Shown here: positions 1-8,950 of the stretch, piece by piece
How positions within the stretch are numbered: position 1 is the stretch's first letter
Layout: the number at the start of each line of letters is the position of its first letter
Assembly (NCBI RefSeq): GCF_003335585.1
Contig: NZ_QBFD01000009.1
Coordinates: 1 to 64,000, forward strand
DNA: 64,000 nucleotides
From: Sulfitobacter sp. DFL-14
GTDB taxonomy: Bacteria; Pseudomonadota; Alphaproteobacteria; Rhodobacterales; Rhodobacteraceae
Direction: 5' to 3'
The notes under the pieces: generated by a model
The model's input: only the letters and a program-made list of their open reading frames with translations
What the model was told of the DNA's origin: nothing
Databases searched by the model: none
Translations under genes and position numbers: made by a program

Positions 1-1
1 C

Positions 2-3000
2 ATTCAAGCCGGGCGGCGGGAAAGCCGTGCTTATCCTCTTGACGAATGGTCATCGGAGTTCTCGACGCCGCTGCCCATGGGGCTGGCGGCACTGGCTGCA
101 GCACAGATCACCGCGCGCGATCTGGTGCTGGAGCCATCGGCCGGAACAGGCCTTCTGGCGGTCCTCGTAGAAATCGCGGGCGGCAGCCTCGCGCTGAACG
201 AGCTGGCCGACACCCGCGCTGATCTCCTGCGTCGACTGTTTCCGGGTCGGCCTGTCACTTGCTTCGACGCTGCACAGATCGACGATCATCTCGACGCGGA
301 TCTGCGCCCGAGCGCCATCCTGATGAACCCGCCATTCTCGGCGGTGGCGAATGTCGACGCCCGCAGCACTGAGGCGACAGCCCGGCATCTGCGCTCGGCG
401 CTCGCGCGTCTGGCCCCCGGCGGACGGTTGGTCGCCATCACCGGTGCGGGCTTCGCGCCCGATGCGCCCGCCTGGGCTGAGACCTTCGGGCGCCTGACCG
501 AGACCGCGCATCTGGTCTTTACGGGTGCGGTGTCCGGTGCCGCCTTCGCCAAGCACGGCACCAGCTTTGAGACGCGGATTTCGGTCTTCGACAAATGCCG
601 CGGTGGCGAGGCGGGCGGCATCACAGCCGATCTGGCGCGCCCGATATCGCCTGATGTCGCCAGCCTGCTGTCGCTGATCACTACCCATGTCCCCCCGCGC
701 CTCGAACTGGCGCAGGTCGCACCAGCCGGGCAGGGCCCCACTTCCCCCTTCCCGGGAAATCCTGCCCGCACCACGCGCACAGGCATCAGCTCGTCGCGCG
801 CCACGCCTGCAACAGCCCCCACCAACACCGCGGTGCAGATCGAGGCCGCAGACCTCGCCTATACCCTGCGCGATGCAACCGAGGACGGGGCCAGCGCGCG
901 CCTGTCGGATGCTATTTATGAGACCTTCCGTCTGCAGGCGATCGACATTCCCGGAGCGGAACCGCACCCGACCAAGCTTGTGCAATCTGCGGCCATGGCT
1001 TCGGTCGCGCCCCCAAAACCCAGCTACCGGCCCAAGCTTCCAGCCGCCATTCTGCGCGATGGCCTTCTGTCCGACGCGCAGCTTGAGACTGTGATCTACG
1101 CGGGCGAGGCGCATGGCGCTTATCTCGCGGGGTCTTGGACCGTCGATGAGACCGGCGACATGGTCTCGGCCGCGCCGGACGATGGCGCTGACGCCGTCCG
1201 TTTCCGCCGCGGCTTCTTCCTTGGCGACGGCACCGGGGCGGGCAAGGGCCGCCAGTCGGCCGGGATTGTGCTCGACAACTGGGCTCAGGGTCGGCGCAAG
1301 GCGCTCTGGATCTCGAAGAGTGACAAGCTTCTCGAGGACGCTCAGCGCGACTGGTCTGCCCTTGGCCAGGAACGCTTGCTGGTCACGCCGCTGTCGCGTT
1401 TTGCACAAGGCCGCGACATCCCGCTCTCCGAGGGCATTCTGTTCACAACCTATGCCACGCTGCGCTCCGAGGAGCGGGCTGCAAAAAAGTCCCGCGTTGA
1501 CCAGATCGTCGACTGGCTCGGGGCTGATTTCGACGGGGTGATCCTGTTCGATGAAAGCCATGCCATGGCCAACGCCGCAGGAAGCAAGGGCGAGCGCGGC
1601 GATGTTACGGCCTCGCAGCAGGGCAGGGCGGGTCTGCGGCTGCAGCACAAGCTGCCGAATGCCCGCGTGGTCTATGTTTCGGCCACGGGGGCAACCTCGG
1701 TGCACAACCTTGCCTATGCGCAGCGCCTCGGTCTGTGGGGCGGGGAAGACTTTCCGTTTTCGACGCGGGCGGAATTTGTGCAAGCTATCGAAGCTGGCGG
1801 CGTTGCCGCGATGGAGGTCCTGGCCCGCGATCTGCGGTCGCTTGGCCTCTACACGGCGCGCTCGCTGTCCTATGACGGCGTCGAATACGAGATGCTGGAA
1901 CATGCGCTGACGCCGGAGCAGCGCGGCATCTATGATGCATATGCGCTCGCCTTCGGAGTCATACATCGGAACCTGTCCGCGGCGCTGGAAGCGGCCAACA
2001 TTACTGGCGAATCCGGCGGCACGCTAAACCGTCAGGCCAAATCCGCGGCACGCTCGGCCTTCGAGTCCGCCAAGCAGCGCTTCTTCGGTCATCTCCTGAC
2101 CTCCATGAAGACCCCCAGCCTCATTTCCAGCATCGAGGCTGATCTGGCAGCAGGCCATGCTGCCGTCATCCAGATCGTCTCAACCGGTGAGGCGCTGATG
2201 GAGCGCCGCCTGTCGGACATCCCCACGGATGAATGGAACGATGTGCGCGTTGACATTACGCCAAGAGAGGCCTGCCTTGACTACCTCGCCCATTCCTTTC
2301 CGGTGCAGCTCTACGAGCCCTTCACTGACAGCGAGGGCAATCTGTCCTCGCGCCCGGTCACGCGCGATAGCCAGCCGGTGGAATGCCGCGAGGCGGTGCG
2401 CCGCCGCGATGCGCTGATCGAGCATCTGGCAAGCCTGCCGCCTGTGCCCGGCGCGCTGGACCAGATCGTCCAGCGCTTCGGCACCGATCTGGTGGCGGAA
2501 GTGACGGGCCGCTCGCGCCGCATCGTGCGCAAGGGCGAGGGTCATTTGGCGCGGCTCGTCGTCGAAAGCCGGGCGGGGTCTGCCAACCTCGCGGAAACCG
2601 CCGCCTTCATGGATGACCAGAAGCGCATCCTGATCTTCTCGGATGCCGGCGGCACGGGGCGCAGCTATCACGCCGATCTCGGGGCGAAGAACCAGCGCCT
2701 GCGGGTCCACTACCTCCTGGAACCGGGCTGGAAGGCCGATGCGGCCATTCAGGGACTGGGCCGCACCAACCGCACCAACCAGGCGCAACCACCGCTGTTC
2801 CGGCCCGTTGCTACCGATGTGAAAGCAGAGAAACGCTTCCTCAGCACCATCGCGCGTCGCCTCGACACGCTCGGGGCGATCACGCGCGGCCAGCGTCAAA
2901 CCGGCGGGCAGGGGCTGTTCCGGCCCGAGGACAATCTGGAGTCTCCCTATGCCCGCGATGCCTTGCGCCAGCTTTACCGCCGCATCTATCGCGGCGATGT

Positions 3001-4060
3001 TGCGGGCTGCTCGCTTGGGGAATTCGAGGATGCCACCGGTCTCAGCCTGACCGATGACAACGGCCTCAAAGACGATCTGCCCCCGATCACGACTTTCCTC
3101 AATCGCCTGCTGGCGCTGACGATCGACATGCAGGCCGTGCTGTTCTCGGTCTTCGAGGAACTCCTCGACCAGCGAATCGAGGGCGCTATCGCTGCCGGGG
3201 TCTACGACCTCGGGCTCGAGACGCTGCGCGCCGAGAGCTTTCAGGTGACGGACGCACGGGTGATCTACACCCATCCCGGCTCCGGCGCAGAAACCCAGCT
3301 CCTGACCATCGCGCAAAAGCAGCGCAACACGCCGACCGCGCTCGCTGATGCGCTCGACTGGCTGGACGATCCGAAGGCGCGTTTGCTAGTTAACAGCCGC
3401 TCAAACAGGGCTGCCGTGCAGGTGCCCGCGACCAGCTTGATGCTGGACGACGGCACCATCGAACCGCGGCTGAGGCTGATCCGGCCAACGGAGGCCAGCA
3501 CGGTTCCGGCCCGGATGATGGAGGACACCCACTGGCTCGAAGCCGACCGCGCAGTCTTCGCCGCCGCCTGGACCGCGGAACTGGCCGAGGTGCCGGAATT
3601 CACGGAAACCACGCTGCACATCGTGGCGGGGCTGCTGCTGCCGATCTGGAAGCAACTGCCGCAGGACGAGACCCGCGTCTACCGGCTACAAACCGACGAT
3701 GGGCAGCGCATCATCGGTCGCCGCGTCTCGCCGTCTTGGGTCGCGACCACGCTGGCCGCCGATGCGCCGAAGCTCACGGCGGCGCAGGTCCATGCCCTTG
3801 TTCTGGAGGGCAAGACGGTCGTGCGCTTGGCCGAGGGGATGGAGTTGCACAGGTCCCGCGTCATGGGGGTGAACCGGATAGAACTGTCGGGCTTTTTGGG
3901 TGCCGCCAAGGACCGGCTCAAGGCAGATGGGTTCTTCTCGGAGATCATCGCCTGGAAGCTGCGGCTCTTCTGCCCAGCAGACTCCAGCGGCATCGCAGTG
4001 CTTGATCGTCTGCTTGCACGTTGTCCCGTGACAGGACTACATGCGCGTGGAGGGTGCTGA
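2..4060 (+). CDS. N-terminal DNA methyltransferase fused to strawberry-notch-type DEAD helicase (5' truncated by window)
   Basis: The frame is open from base 2, so the true start lies outside the window; the first internal ATG is at 77. About 1352 residues are visible. Counting from that ATG, residues 1-190 form an adenine-methyltransferase-like fold with motif I EPSAGTG and motif IV NPPF. A superfamily 2 helicase follows: a GTGAGKGRQ Walker A near residue 388, a DESH box near 500, ATGATS, and a motif VI GLGRTNRTNQAQ. This architecture (methyltransferase plus strawberry-notch helicase C-terminal domain) recurs on plasmids and integrative elements of alphaproteobacteria. The role is inferred to be DNA processing, modification or anti-restriction during transfer; the target sequence is unknown. 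The next gene begins 3 bases downstream, so the two are probably one operon. Confidence 0.9.
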   Translation: MQAGRRESRAYPLDEWSSEFSTPLPMGLAALAAAQITARDLVLEPSAGTGLLAVLVEIAGGSLALNELADTRADLLRRLFPGRPVTCFDAAQIDDHLDADLRPSAILMNPPFSAVANVDARSTEATARHLRSALARLAPGGRLVAITGAGFAPDAPAWAETFGRLTETAHLVFTGAVSGAAFAKHGTSFETRISVFDKCRGGEAGGITADLARPISPDVASLLSLITTHVPPRLELAQVAPAGQGPTSPFPGNPARTTRTGISSSRATPATAPTNTAVQIEAADLAYTLRDATEDGASARLSDAIYETFRLQAIDIPGAEPHPTKLVQSAAMASVAPPKPSYRPKLPAAILRDGLLSDAQLETVIYAGEAHGAYLAGSWTVDETGDMVSAAPDDGADAVRFRRGFFLGDGTGAGKGRQSAGIVLDNWAQGRRKALWISKSDKLLEDAQRDWSALGQERLLVTPLSRFAQGRDIPLSEGILFTTYATLRSEERAAKKSRVDQIVDWLGADFDGVILFDESHAMANAAGSKGERGDVTASQQGRAGLRLQHKLPNARVVYVSATGATSVHNLAYAQRLGLWGGEDFPFSTRAEFVQAIEAGGVAAMEVLARDLRSLGLYTARSLSYDGVEYEMLEHALTPEQRGIYDAYALAFGVIHRNLSAALEAANITGESGGTLNRQAKSAARSAFESAKQRFFGHLLTSMKTPSLISSIEADLAAGHAAVIQIVSTGEALMERRLSDIPTDEWNDVRVDITPREACLDYLAHSFPVQLYEPFTDSEGNLSSRPVTRDSQPVECREAVRRRDALIEHLASLPPVPGALDQIVQRFGTDLVAEVTGRSRRIVRKGEGHLARLVVESRAGSANLAETAAFMDDQKRILIFSDAGGTGRSYHADLGAKNQRLRVHYLLEPGWKADAAIQGLGRTNRTNQAQPPLFRPVATDVKAEKRFLSTIARRLDTLGAITRGQRQTGGQGLFRPEDNLESPYARDALRQLYRRIYRGDVAGCSLGEFEDATGLSLTDDNGLKDDLPPITTFLNRLLALTIDMQAVLFSVFEELLDQRIEGAIAAGVYDLGLETLRAESFQVTDARVIYTHPGSGAETQLLTIAQKQRNTPTALADALDWLDDPKARLLVNSRSNRAAVQVPATSLMLDDGTIEPRLRLIRPTEASTVPARMMEDTHWLEADRAVFAAAWTAELAEVPEFTETTLHIVAGLLLPIWKQLPQDETRVYRLQTDDGQRIIGRRVSPSWVATTLAADAPKLTAAQVHALVLEGKTVVRLAEGMELHRSRVMGVNRIELSGFLGAAKDRLKADGFFSEIIAWKLRLFCPADSSGIAVLDRLLARCPVTGLHARGGC

Positions 4061-4063
4061 GCC

Positions 4064-5095
4064 ATGTATTCCGAGACTGAAGATGTGATCCGCGCTCTGG
4101 CGGAGAACGCAGAGAGCGTGTGTCGCGCCTACCTTCCCGCCGGACGGCGGGAAGGGTCCTACTGGATCGTCGGCGATTTGCAGAACAATCCCGGCCGGTC
4201 GCTCTTCGTGCGGCTGACTGGACCCACATCAGGACCGGGAGCCCGTGGCAAATGGCAGGACGCTGCTGTCGGATTGCATGGTGATCTTCTCGACATCATC
4301 CGTGAGCGAACGGGGATTTCCCGCTTTCCCGATCTTCTCACTGAGGCCCGAGCGCATTTGGGCCGCCCCCAGCCGGTCCTCCCGAATACGCCAGTGCCGA
4401 AGAAGGCCAAAGCCCCCGGTGGCACACGAGCCGCGGCGGCGCGGCTCTTTGCAGCCTCTATGCCAGTCGCAGGCACGCTTGCTGATACCTACCTCCGCTC
4501 CCGAGGCATCACCCAAGGCGGCACGATGAGCGCGCTGCGCTTCCACCCGAAGTGCTGGCATCGGGATGAGGGCCAGACCCGGAGCATCCCCAGACCGGCG
4601 CTGATAGCTGCGGTCACCGATGGGGCAGGGGCCTTGCAGGGTGTGCATCGCACCTGGCTTGCGCACGACGGACAGGGCAAGGCGGAGGTCAAAACGCAGC
4701 GACGTGCCATGGGTCACCTCCTGGGCAATGCCGTCAGGCTGACCCCGCAGCAAAACATCCTCGTGGTCGGCGAGGGCATCGAGACCATGCTGTCCCTGTC
4801 CGAGGCGGCCCCCGGCCTTCCCGTCTGGGCGGCGCTCTCGTCGGGTCACCTCGGGGCCGTCCTGCTGCCAGAGGGATTGCAGCGCCTCTACATCGCGATC
4901 GACCGCGATCCGGCCGGGCAACGCGCGGCAGAGAGGTTGAGCGCCAAAGCCACAGATGTCGGGATTGGGTGCCATGTGCTCGAGCCACAACTCGGGGATT
5001 TCAACGATGATCTCCGGGCGACCGGCAAAGAGGCGCTGCGCCAGCATCTGGCAGGGCAGATCGGGCTTGAGGATCGGCAGCGCCTGTCAGGCTGA
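4064..5095 (+). CDS. Toprim domain protein (primase-like)
   Basis: 343 residues. The C-terminal half carries the Toprim signature: the acidic motif in VVGEGIETM (about residue 230) and the metal-binding IAIDRDPAG (about 275). The N-terminal part resembles the domain that replaces the zinc finger in plasmid primase-like proteins. Such proteins are usually annotated as plasmid or phage primases or Toprim nucleases and may make primers on the transferred strand. No helicase motif is present in the protein, but the large helicase gene ends 3 bases upstream, which suggests joint action. The start ATG is supported by this tight spacing. The catalytic role is inferred from the family only. Confidence 0.88.
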   Translation: MYSETEDVIRALAENAESVCRAYLPAGRREGSYWIVGDLQNNPGRSLFVRLTGPTSGPGARGKWQDAAVGLHGDLLDIIRERTGISRFPDLLTEARAHLGRPQPVLPNTPVPKKAKAPGGTRAAAARLFAASMPVAGTLADTYLRSRGITQGGTMSALRFHPKCWHRDEGQTRSIPRPALIAAVTDGAGALQGVHRTWLAHDGQGKAEVKTQRRAMGHLLGNAVRLTPQQNILVVGEGIETMLSLSEAAPGLPVWAALSSGHLGAVLLPEGLQRLYIAIDRDPAGQRAAERLSAKATDVGIGCHVLEPQLGDFNDDLRATGKEALRQHLAGQIGLEDRQRLSG

Positions 5096-5205
5096 GCAGC
5101 ATCGCGCAGGGGGCGGTCAGGGGCAGAGGGGGGGTAGGGGTCCTGCAGTCCTGTCGCGGGTGTGGATCATCACCTTTGCCTCTTGCCGGGTAAATCTCAT
5201 CCACC

Positions 5206-5434
5206 CGACACCCGCGCGGCCTTCAAGAGATGGGCAGGCGGCCGTCAAAGGGGACGCCCCATCAAGGGCGGCAGGCAAGCTATTTCCGCCGCTGGGGACG
5301 AGCCCCCGCTTTGCATCGCGAAACAAATAGCTTGCCTGCCGCCCTCCTCCACATGCGTTCCGGCCCCGAAAGGCGGGGTGAAGGGGCGTCCCCCATGACG
5401 GCTTTCGCAGCCCATGAAGGCCGCGCGGGTGTCG
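5206..5434. repeat. Large imperfect palindrome between the Toprim and DUF2493 genes
   Basis: The 372-base gap at 5096-5467 holds no supported gene but a long inverted repeat. The outer arms 5206-5225 and 5415-5434 match over 20 bases. The inner arms 5265-5285 and 5325-5345 match over 21 bases without mismatch. Between them, shorter blocks also pair (for example GGGGACGCCCC at 5250-5260 with its complement near 5383-5394). The central loop is about 39 bases. The structure could extrude as a cruciform, or fold as a long hairpin in RNA or transferred single strand. It may be a plasmid-specific recombination or transfer site, a miniature mobile element, or a transcription attenuator; the sequence alone does not decide. 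Confidence 0.8.
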
Positions 5435-5467
5435 CGCGGTTGAGACAGGCCCGGAGGCAAGAAACCG

Positions 5468-6400
5468 ATGACGATCCACACCCACGACGACGCGTATGAA
5501 CCCGCCCACACCGCATCCCAGACCGCCCATGCGCTCGACGAGTTGCAGCTTTATGGCTTCCGTCCTTTTGATGAGCCCGATCCGCGCCCGATGCCCGATG
5601 GGCAGCGCCTTGCGGTCGCCGTCGCCGACATCTTCGATGCCCTCGTCGCGAGCCTTGAAGACACCCGCATGGAACCCGACCTCGAAGAGGTGCTCTGGGG
5701 CCAGGTCAACCTCTTCCACCGCGCGACGGCCCGGATCGAGCGGTCGCTCGATGAAAACGAACAGGCGCAGCGCCGCCTTCAGCGCGAGCAGGACGGCTCC
5801 GAGGTGAAATCCACCGAACTCGAGCGCCTGACGGCCGAAGGCCTGACGCTGATCGAACGGCGCAACTGCATGGACATGATGCGCGATCACGCCGCCACCG
5901 AGTTCGTCCATCACACGGGATCGTCCTGGCGCCCCCGCACGGGCTCGATGGTGAACCGTCAGCACATGACCGCCGCGCTCATTGACAGCCGCGACTTCCT
6001 CGCCGCCAAGCGCCGCGCAGAAACCGAGGTGATGTTGCCCGCAGGCCCCAAGGTTGCCCTCACCGGCGGGACCGACTTCAACGATCACCGGCTGATCTGG
6101 GGAAAGCTCGACCAGGTCCGGACCAAGTATCCCGACATGGTCCTTCTCCACGGTGGAAGCCCCAAAGGCGCGGAACTCATCGCCGCCAAATGGGCCGAGG
6201 CCCGCGGCGTGACGCAGGTCGCCTTCAAACCCGACTGGACCAAGCACGCCAAGGCTGCCCCCTTCAAGCGCAACGACGCTATGCTGGACGTGCTACCCGT
6301 GGGTGTTCTCGTCTTCCCGGGCACCGGCATCCAGGAGAACCTCGCCGACAAGGCCAAGAAGCTGGGCATCCCGGTCATGAAGTTCGAGAAGGGGGCGTGA
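5468..6400 (+). CDS. DUF2493 (SLOG-superfamily, YspA/YpsA-like) protein
   Basis: 310 residues. The C-terminal third has the DUF2493 pattern: KVALTGGTDFNDHRLIW, then LLHGGSPKGAELIAAKWAE, a Rossmann-like nucleotide or NAD-metabolite binding fold of the SLOG superfamily. The N-terminal 190 residues are charged and helical with no recognised domain. DUF2493 genes are regular members of the plasmid and ICE cluster with strawberry-notch helicase and Toprim genes, which is the context here. Proposed activities in the superfamily are nucleotide or ADP-ribose recognition; the substrate here is unknown. Translation is taken from the ATG at 5468, inside the downstream skirt of the palindrome, which may therefore influence its expression. 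Confidence 0.85.
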   Translation: MTIHTHDDAYEPAHTASQTAHALDELQLYGFRPFDEPDPRPMPDGQRLAVAVADIFDALVASLEDTRMEPDLEEVLWGQVNLFHRATARIERSLDENEQAQRRLQREQDGSEVKSTELERLTAEGLTLIERRNCMDMMRDHAATEFVHHTGSSWRPRTGSMVNRQHMTAALIDSRDFLAAKRRAETEVMLPAGPKVALTGGTDFNDHRLIWGKLDQVRTKYPDMVLLHGGSPKGAELIAAKWAEARGVTQVAFKPDWTKHAKAAPFKRNDAMLDVLPVGVLVFPGTGIQENLADKAKKLGIPVMKFEKGA

Positions 6401-6485
6401 GCCCCCTTTTCCCCTCGCGGGGAAATCGAGGTGGAAGAGCAGGCTTCCACCTGATATTTTGGAAGAAAGCCTGCTGGATCACGAT

Positions 6486-6743
6486 ATGTCTCACTCTGTC
6501 GCTCAACTTGAGGTGTTCCCGACCGACCTGCAGATGCGGCGGATCGATCCAGCCTGCAACATGCGGCGGTTTTACCGCATGAGCATTCAGCCCGATCTCT
6601 TTGGGGGCGCCAGCTTGGTGCGCGAATGGGGCCGCATTGGCGCGCGCGGGCAGATGATGATTGAGCAGCATCCAGATGAAGGGCGCGCTGTCACCGCGCT
6701 GATGAAACTTGCGGCGATAAAGAAGCGGCGGGGTTATGCATGA
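6486..6743 (+). CDS. WGR domain protein
   Basis: 85 residues from ATG 6486; a longer reading from TTG 6459 is possible but adds only nine residues of no recognised motif. The WGR domain is visible as MRRFYRMSIQPDLFGG followed by REWGRIGARGQ and a C-terminal helix. WGR domains bind nucleic acid ends in PARPs and occur alone as small proteins on alphaproteobacterial plasmids. The next small gene begins beyond its stop (its preferred start is 6794), and both probably belong to the same cargo cluster as the DUF2493 gene. The function on the plasmid is not known. Confidence 0.82.
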   Translation: MSHSVAQLEVFPTDLQMRRIDPACNMRRFYRMSIQPDLFGGASLVREWGRIGARGQMMIEQHPDEGRAVTALMKLAAIKKRRGYA

Positions 6744-6793
6744 TGCGCGGCCGCGGTTCGAAAAGCGGGCAGACACAGGAAAACGAGGGGGAG

Positions 6794-7024
6794 ATGGCAC
6801 TCGACACTGACAAGATCGATGATGCGGCTCTCGCGATCCTTAGCCTGACGCTGCATTACGGCGATCAGGTCTGGAAGGGAATCGATTGGGCCATCACCAA
6901 CCGGCTTTTCGAGAAAGGCCTGATTTTTGATCCCAAAAACAAGGCGAAATCGTTGAGCCTGACCCCAGAAGGGGTCGCGCATGCGCGGGAAATTCTCGCG
7001 CGGGAGTTCAGCAAGGCCGAGTGA
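6794..7024 (+). CDS. DUF6429 family small protein
   Basis: 76 residues from ATG 6794, chosen because a strong ribosome site (GAGGGGGAG, bases 6785-6793) directly precedes it; an upstream in-frame ATG at 6740 lacks such a site. The pattern KIDDAALAILSLTLH, VWKGIDWAITNRLFEKGLI, KAKSLSLTPEG matches the DUF6429 family of short winged-helix-like proteins. The family is widespread and often lies near mobile elements; no function is established. Here it is the last gene before an IS1182-type element. Confidence 0.75.
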   Translation: MALDTDKIDDAALAILSLTLHYGDQVWKGIDWAITNRLFEKGLIFDPKNKAKSLSLTPEGVAHAREILAREFSKAE

Positions 7025-7116
7025 CGGGCGGCTTTGCGGGACCTTACAGTCGTTCGCTGCATCTGCGCGCAATTTGCTCGCATCCGCATTTGCAGCATCA
7101 GCAACGCGCAGGGCTT

Positions 7117-8649
7117 ATTTTGTTGAAAAACTCTTCCTTGATCGAGAGCTGAACTACTGATTCAATTCCTGTAATTGAGGGGAGGATCGGCGATGATGGG
7201 ACCGAGGCAGGAAGCGCAACCGGCGCTGTTTTACGAGTTTTCGCTCGAGGATCACATTCCCACGGATCACCTGCTGCGATCCATCGACCGGTTCGTCGAC
7301 CTGAGCAGCATCCGTGCCCATCTGGCGGAGTTCTACAGTCATACGGGCCGCCCGTCGGTCGATCCCGAACTGCTGATCCGGATGCTGCTGGTCGGATACT
7401 GTTTCGGCATCCGTTCAGAGCGGCGGCTCTGCGAAGAGGTCCATCTGAACCTCGCGTATCGCTGGTTTTGTCGCCTCGATCTGAGCGATCGTGTCCCGGA
7501 TCACTCGACGTTTTCCAAGAACCGGCATGGGCGTTTTCGCGACAGCGAACTTCTGCGCCACCTGTTCGAGACGACTGTCGCGCGTTGCATCGCCGAAGGT
7601 CTGGTCAGCGGCCAGCGCATGGCAGTTGATGCCAGCCTGATTGAAGCGGATGCCAACAAGCAGAACTCCACGCCGAAGGAAGACTGGCACGCGGCAAGCA
7701 TAGACCCGGCGGATGCGCCCCGCGCCGTCCGCGAGTATCTCGACACACTGGACAAGGCAGCCTTTGGCGCAGCAAGCGAGGTGCAGCCCAAGTTTACCTC
7801 GCATTCTGATCCCGCCAGTCAGTGGACAGCAGCCCGCAAAGGCCCTGCTTTCTTTAGCTATTCCGACAACTATCTCATCGACACGGATCACGGTGTCATC
7901 TTGGATGTGGAACCCACCCGCTCCATCCGGCAAGCCGAGGTTGGATCGACAAAAACCATGCTGACGCGGGTGAAAGACAAGTTTGGCCTGGTTCCTGACT
8001 GGATGATCGCCGACACTGCCTATGGCTCAGGCCCAATGCTCGGCTGGCTCGTGGATCGCAAGATCGATCCCTACATCCCTGTGATCGACAAGGCCGGACG
8101 CCCCGATGGGACCTGGACACGCACAGATTTCGACTGGGATGCGCAGAACGACCAATACATCTGCCCCGAGGGGCACGCGCTCAAGCAGTTCCGCCGGAAT
8201 TATTCCGACCCGAACCGAGGCCAGACGGGCAAAGGCACCGCGAAGTATCGTGCGCTGAAGCTGACCTGTCAGGTTTGCCCATCCAAGCCGAAGTGCTGCC
8301 CCAATGCCGACGCCAGATCGATCACGCGTGAAGAACACGAAGATGCCCGTCAAGTTGCCAGGGATCTGGCCAAAACGGATGAATACGCGATTGCGATGAA
8401 GCTCAGGAAGAAGGTTGAGATGCTCTTTGCCCACCTCAAACGTATTCTCGGCCTGAGCCGGCTTCGATTACGTGGTCCATGCGGTGCAAATGACGAATTC
8501 CTCCTCGCCGCAACCGCCCAAAACCTCCGCAAACTCGCCAAGATATTTCCTGCACCGCAGCAAATACGCAAAGCCTGATAGAAAAGGCGCTCGCGCCGGA
8601 TTTGGAACAGCTATTTCTGCGCTCGCAAACGTTAGTTTTTCCACAGAAT
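7117..8649 (+). mobile_element. IS1182-type insertion sequence (limits approximate)
   Basis: One transposase gene is bracketed by imperfect inverted repeats: ATTTTGTTGAAAAACT at 7117-7132 and its complement AGTTTTTCCACAGAAT at 8634-8649 match at 14 of 16 positions. The exact outer ends and target duplication could not be fixed. A 10-base direct repeat CGTTCGCTGC lies outside both ends (7051-7060 and 8664-8673) but sits too far out to be a clear target duplication. The element separates the plasmid-type cluster on the left from the ubiquitin-like island on the right. Confidence 0.65.
7175..8578 (+). CDS. IS1182 family transposase
   Basis: 467 residues if read from the first start; ATG 7193 (MMGPRQEAQP) after GGGGAGGATC is the more likely start and removes six residues. 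The N-terminal domain DHLLRSIDRFVDLS is typical of the family. The catalytic DDE residues are visible in MAVDASLIEAD, MIADTAYGS and KKVEMLFAHLKR, and a cysteine cluster (CQVCPSKPKCCPN) lies between the last two. The reading frame is intact, so the copy may be active. It encodes a cut-and-paste type transposase acting on the terminal repeats noted for the element. Confidence 0.92.
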   Translation: MRGGSAMMGPRQEAQPALFYEFSLEDHIPTDHLLRSIDRFVDLSSIRAHLAEFYSHTGRPSVDPELLIRMLLVGYCFGIRSERRLCEEVHLNLAYRWFCRLDLSDRVPDHSTFSKNRHGRFRDSELLRHLFETTVARCIAEGLVSGQRMAVDASLIEADANKQNSTPKEDWHAASIDPADAPRAVREYLDTLDKAAFGAASEVQPKFTSHSDPASQWTAARKGPAFFSYSDNYLIDTDHGVILDVEPTRSIRQAEVGSTKTMLTRVKDKFGLVPDWMIADTAYGSGPMLGWLVDRKIDPYIPVIDKAGRPDGTWTRTDFDWDAQNDQYICPEGHALKQFRRNYSDPNRGQTGKGTAKYRALKLTCQVCPSKPKCCPNADARSITREEHEDARQVARDLAKTDEYAIAMKLRKKVEMLFAHLKRILGLSRLRLRGPCGANDEFLLAATAQNLRKLAKIFPAPQQIRKA

Positions 8650-8950
8650 CGGCGGCAAGCGGGCGTTCGCTGCGCTCCCGTCGAAAATCACCTGTCCTTC
8701 TGAAAGCAGTCATTCATTTGGGCGTAGAAACCAGTCGGCCGATCGGATGATCCGCCGCACTACACCGAGGCGCCTCCAGCAGAATCAACCTTGAAGCTGT
8801 TGGAAAGCCAGAGGGAATAGCCGAAAATCCCCGTTCTCTCTAACCCTACATCTTGTATCATGTTGCCTCAACCGCAATATCCGTAGTATGCTTTTGGTGA
8901 GCTGTTGCGTCAGCGATGGTGCGTATTATTGACCAATACTGAGGCAAACA
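8650..8950. other. Gap between IS1182 and the MBL gene; no gene seen
   Basis: About 300 bases with no supported reading frame on either strand. The last 60 bases are AT-richer and must hold the promoter of the MBL / E2-E1-JAB / lipase operon; GAGGC lies a few bases before the ATG at 8951. A TATTAT hexamer near 8925 could be a -10 element, but no convincing -35 partner was found. Confidence 0.5.

Noticed and set aside
50..1966. 638-codon minus-strand reading frame opposite the helicase
   Set aside because: It lies antisense to a clear helicase/methyltransferase and its translation is rich in Arg and Gly without any domain; a GC-skew shadow.
5117..6247. 376-codon minus-strand frame covering the palindrome and DUF2493 gene
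   Set aside because: Antisense to a family-matching gene; crosses the palindrome and shows no domain.
7051..8673. CGTTCGCTGC repeats as target duplication of the IS1182 element
   Set aside because: They lie 15 to 60 bases outside the inverted repeats at unequal distance, and the motif is a common GC-rich string.
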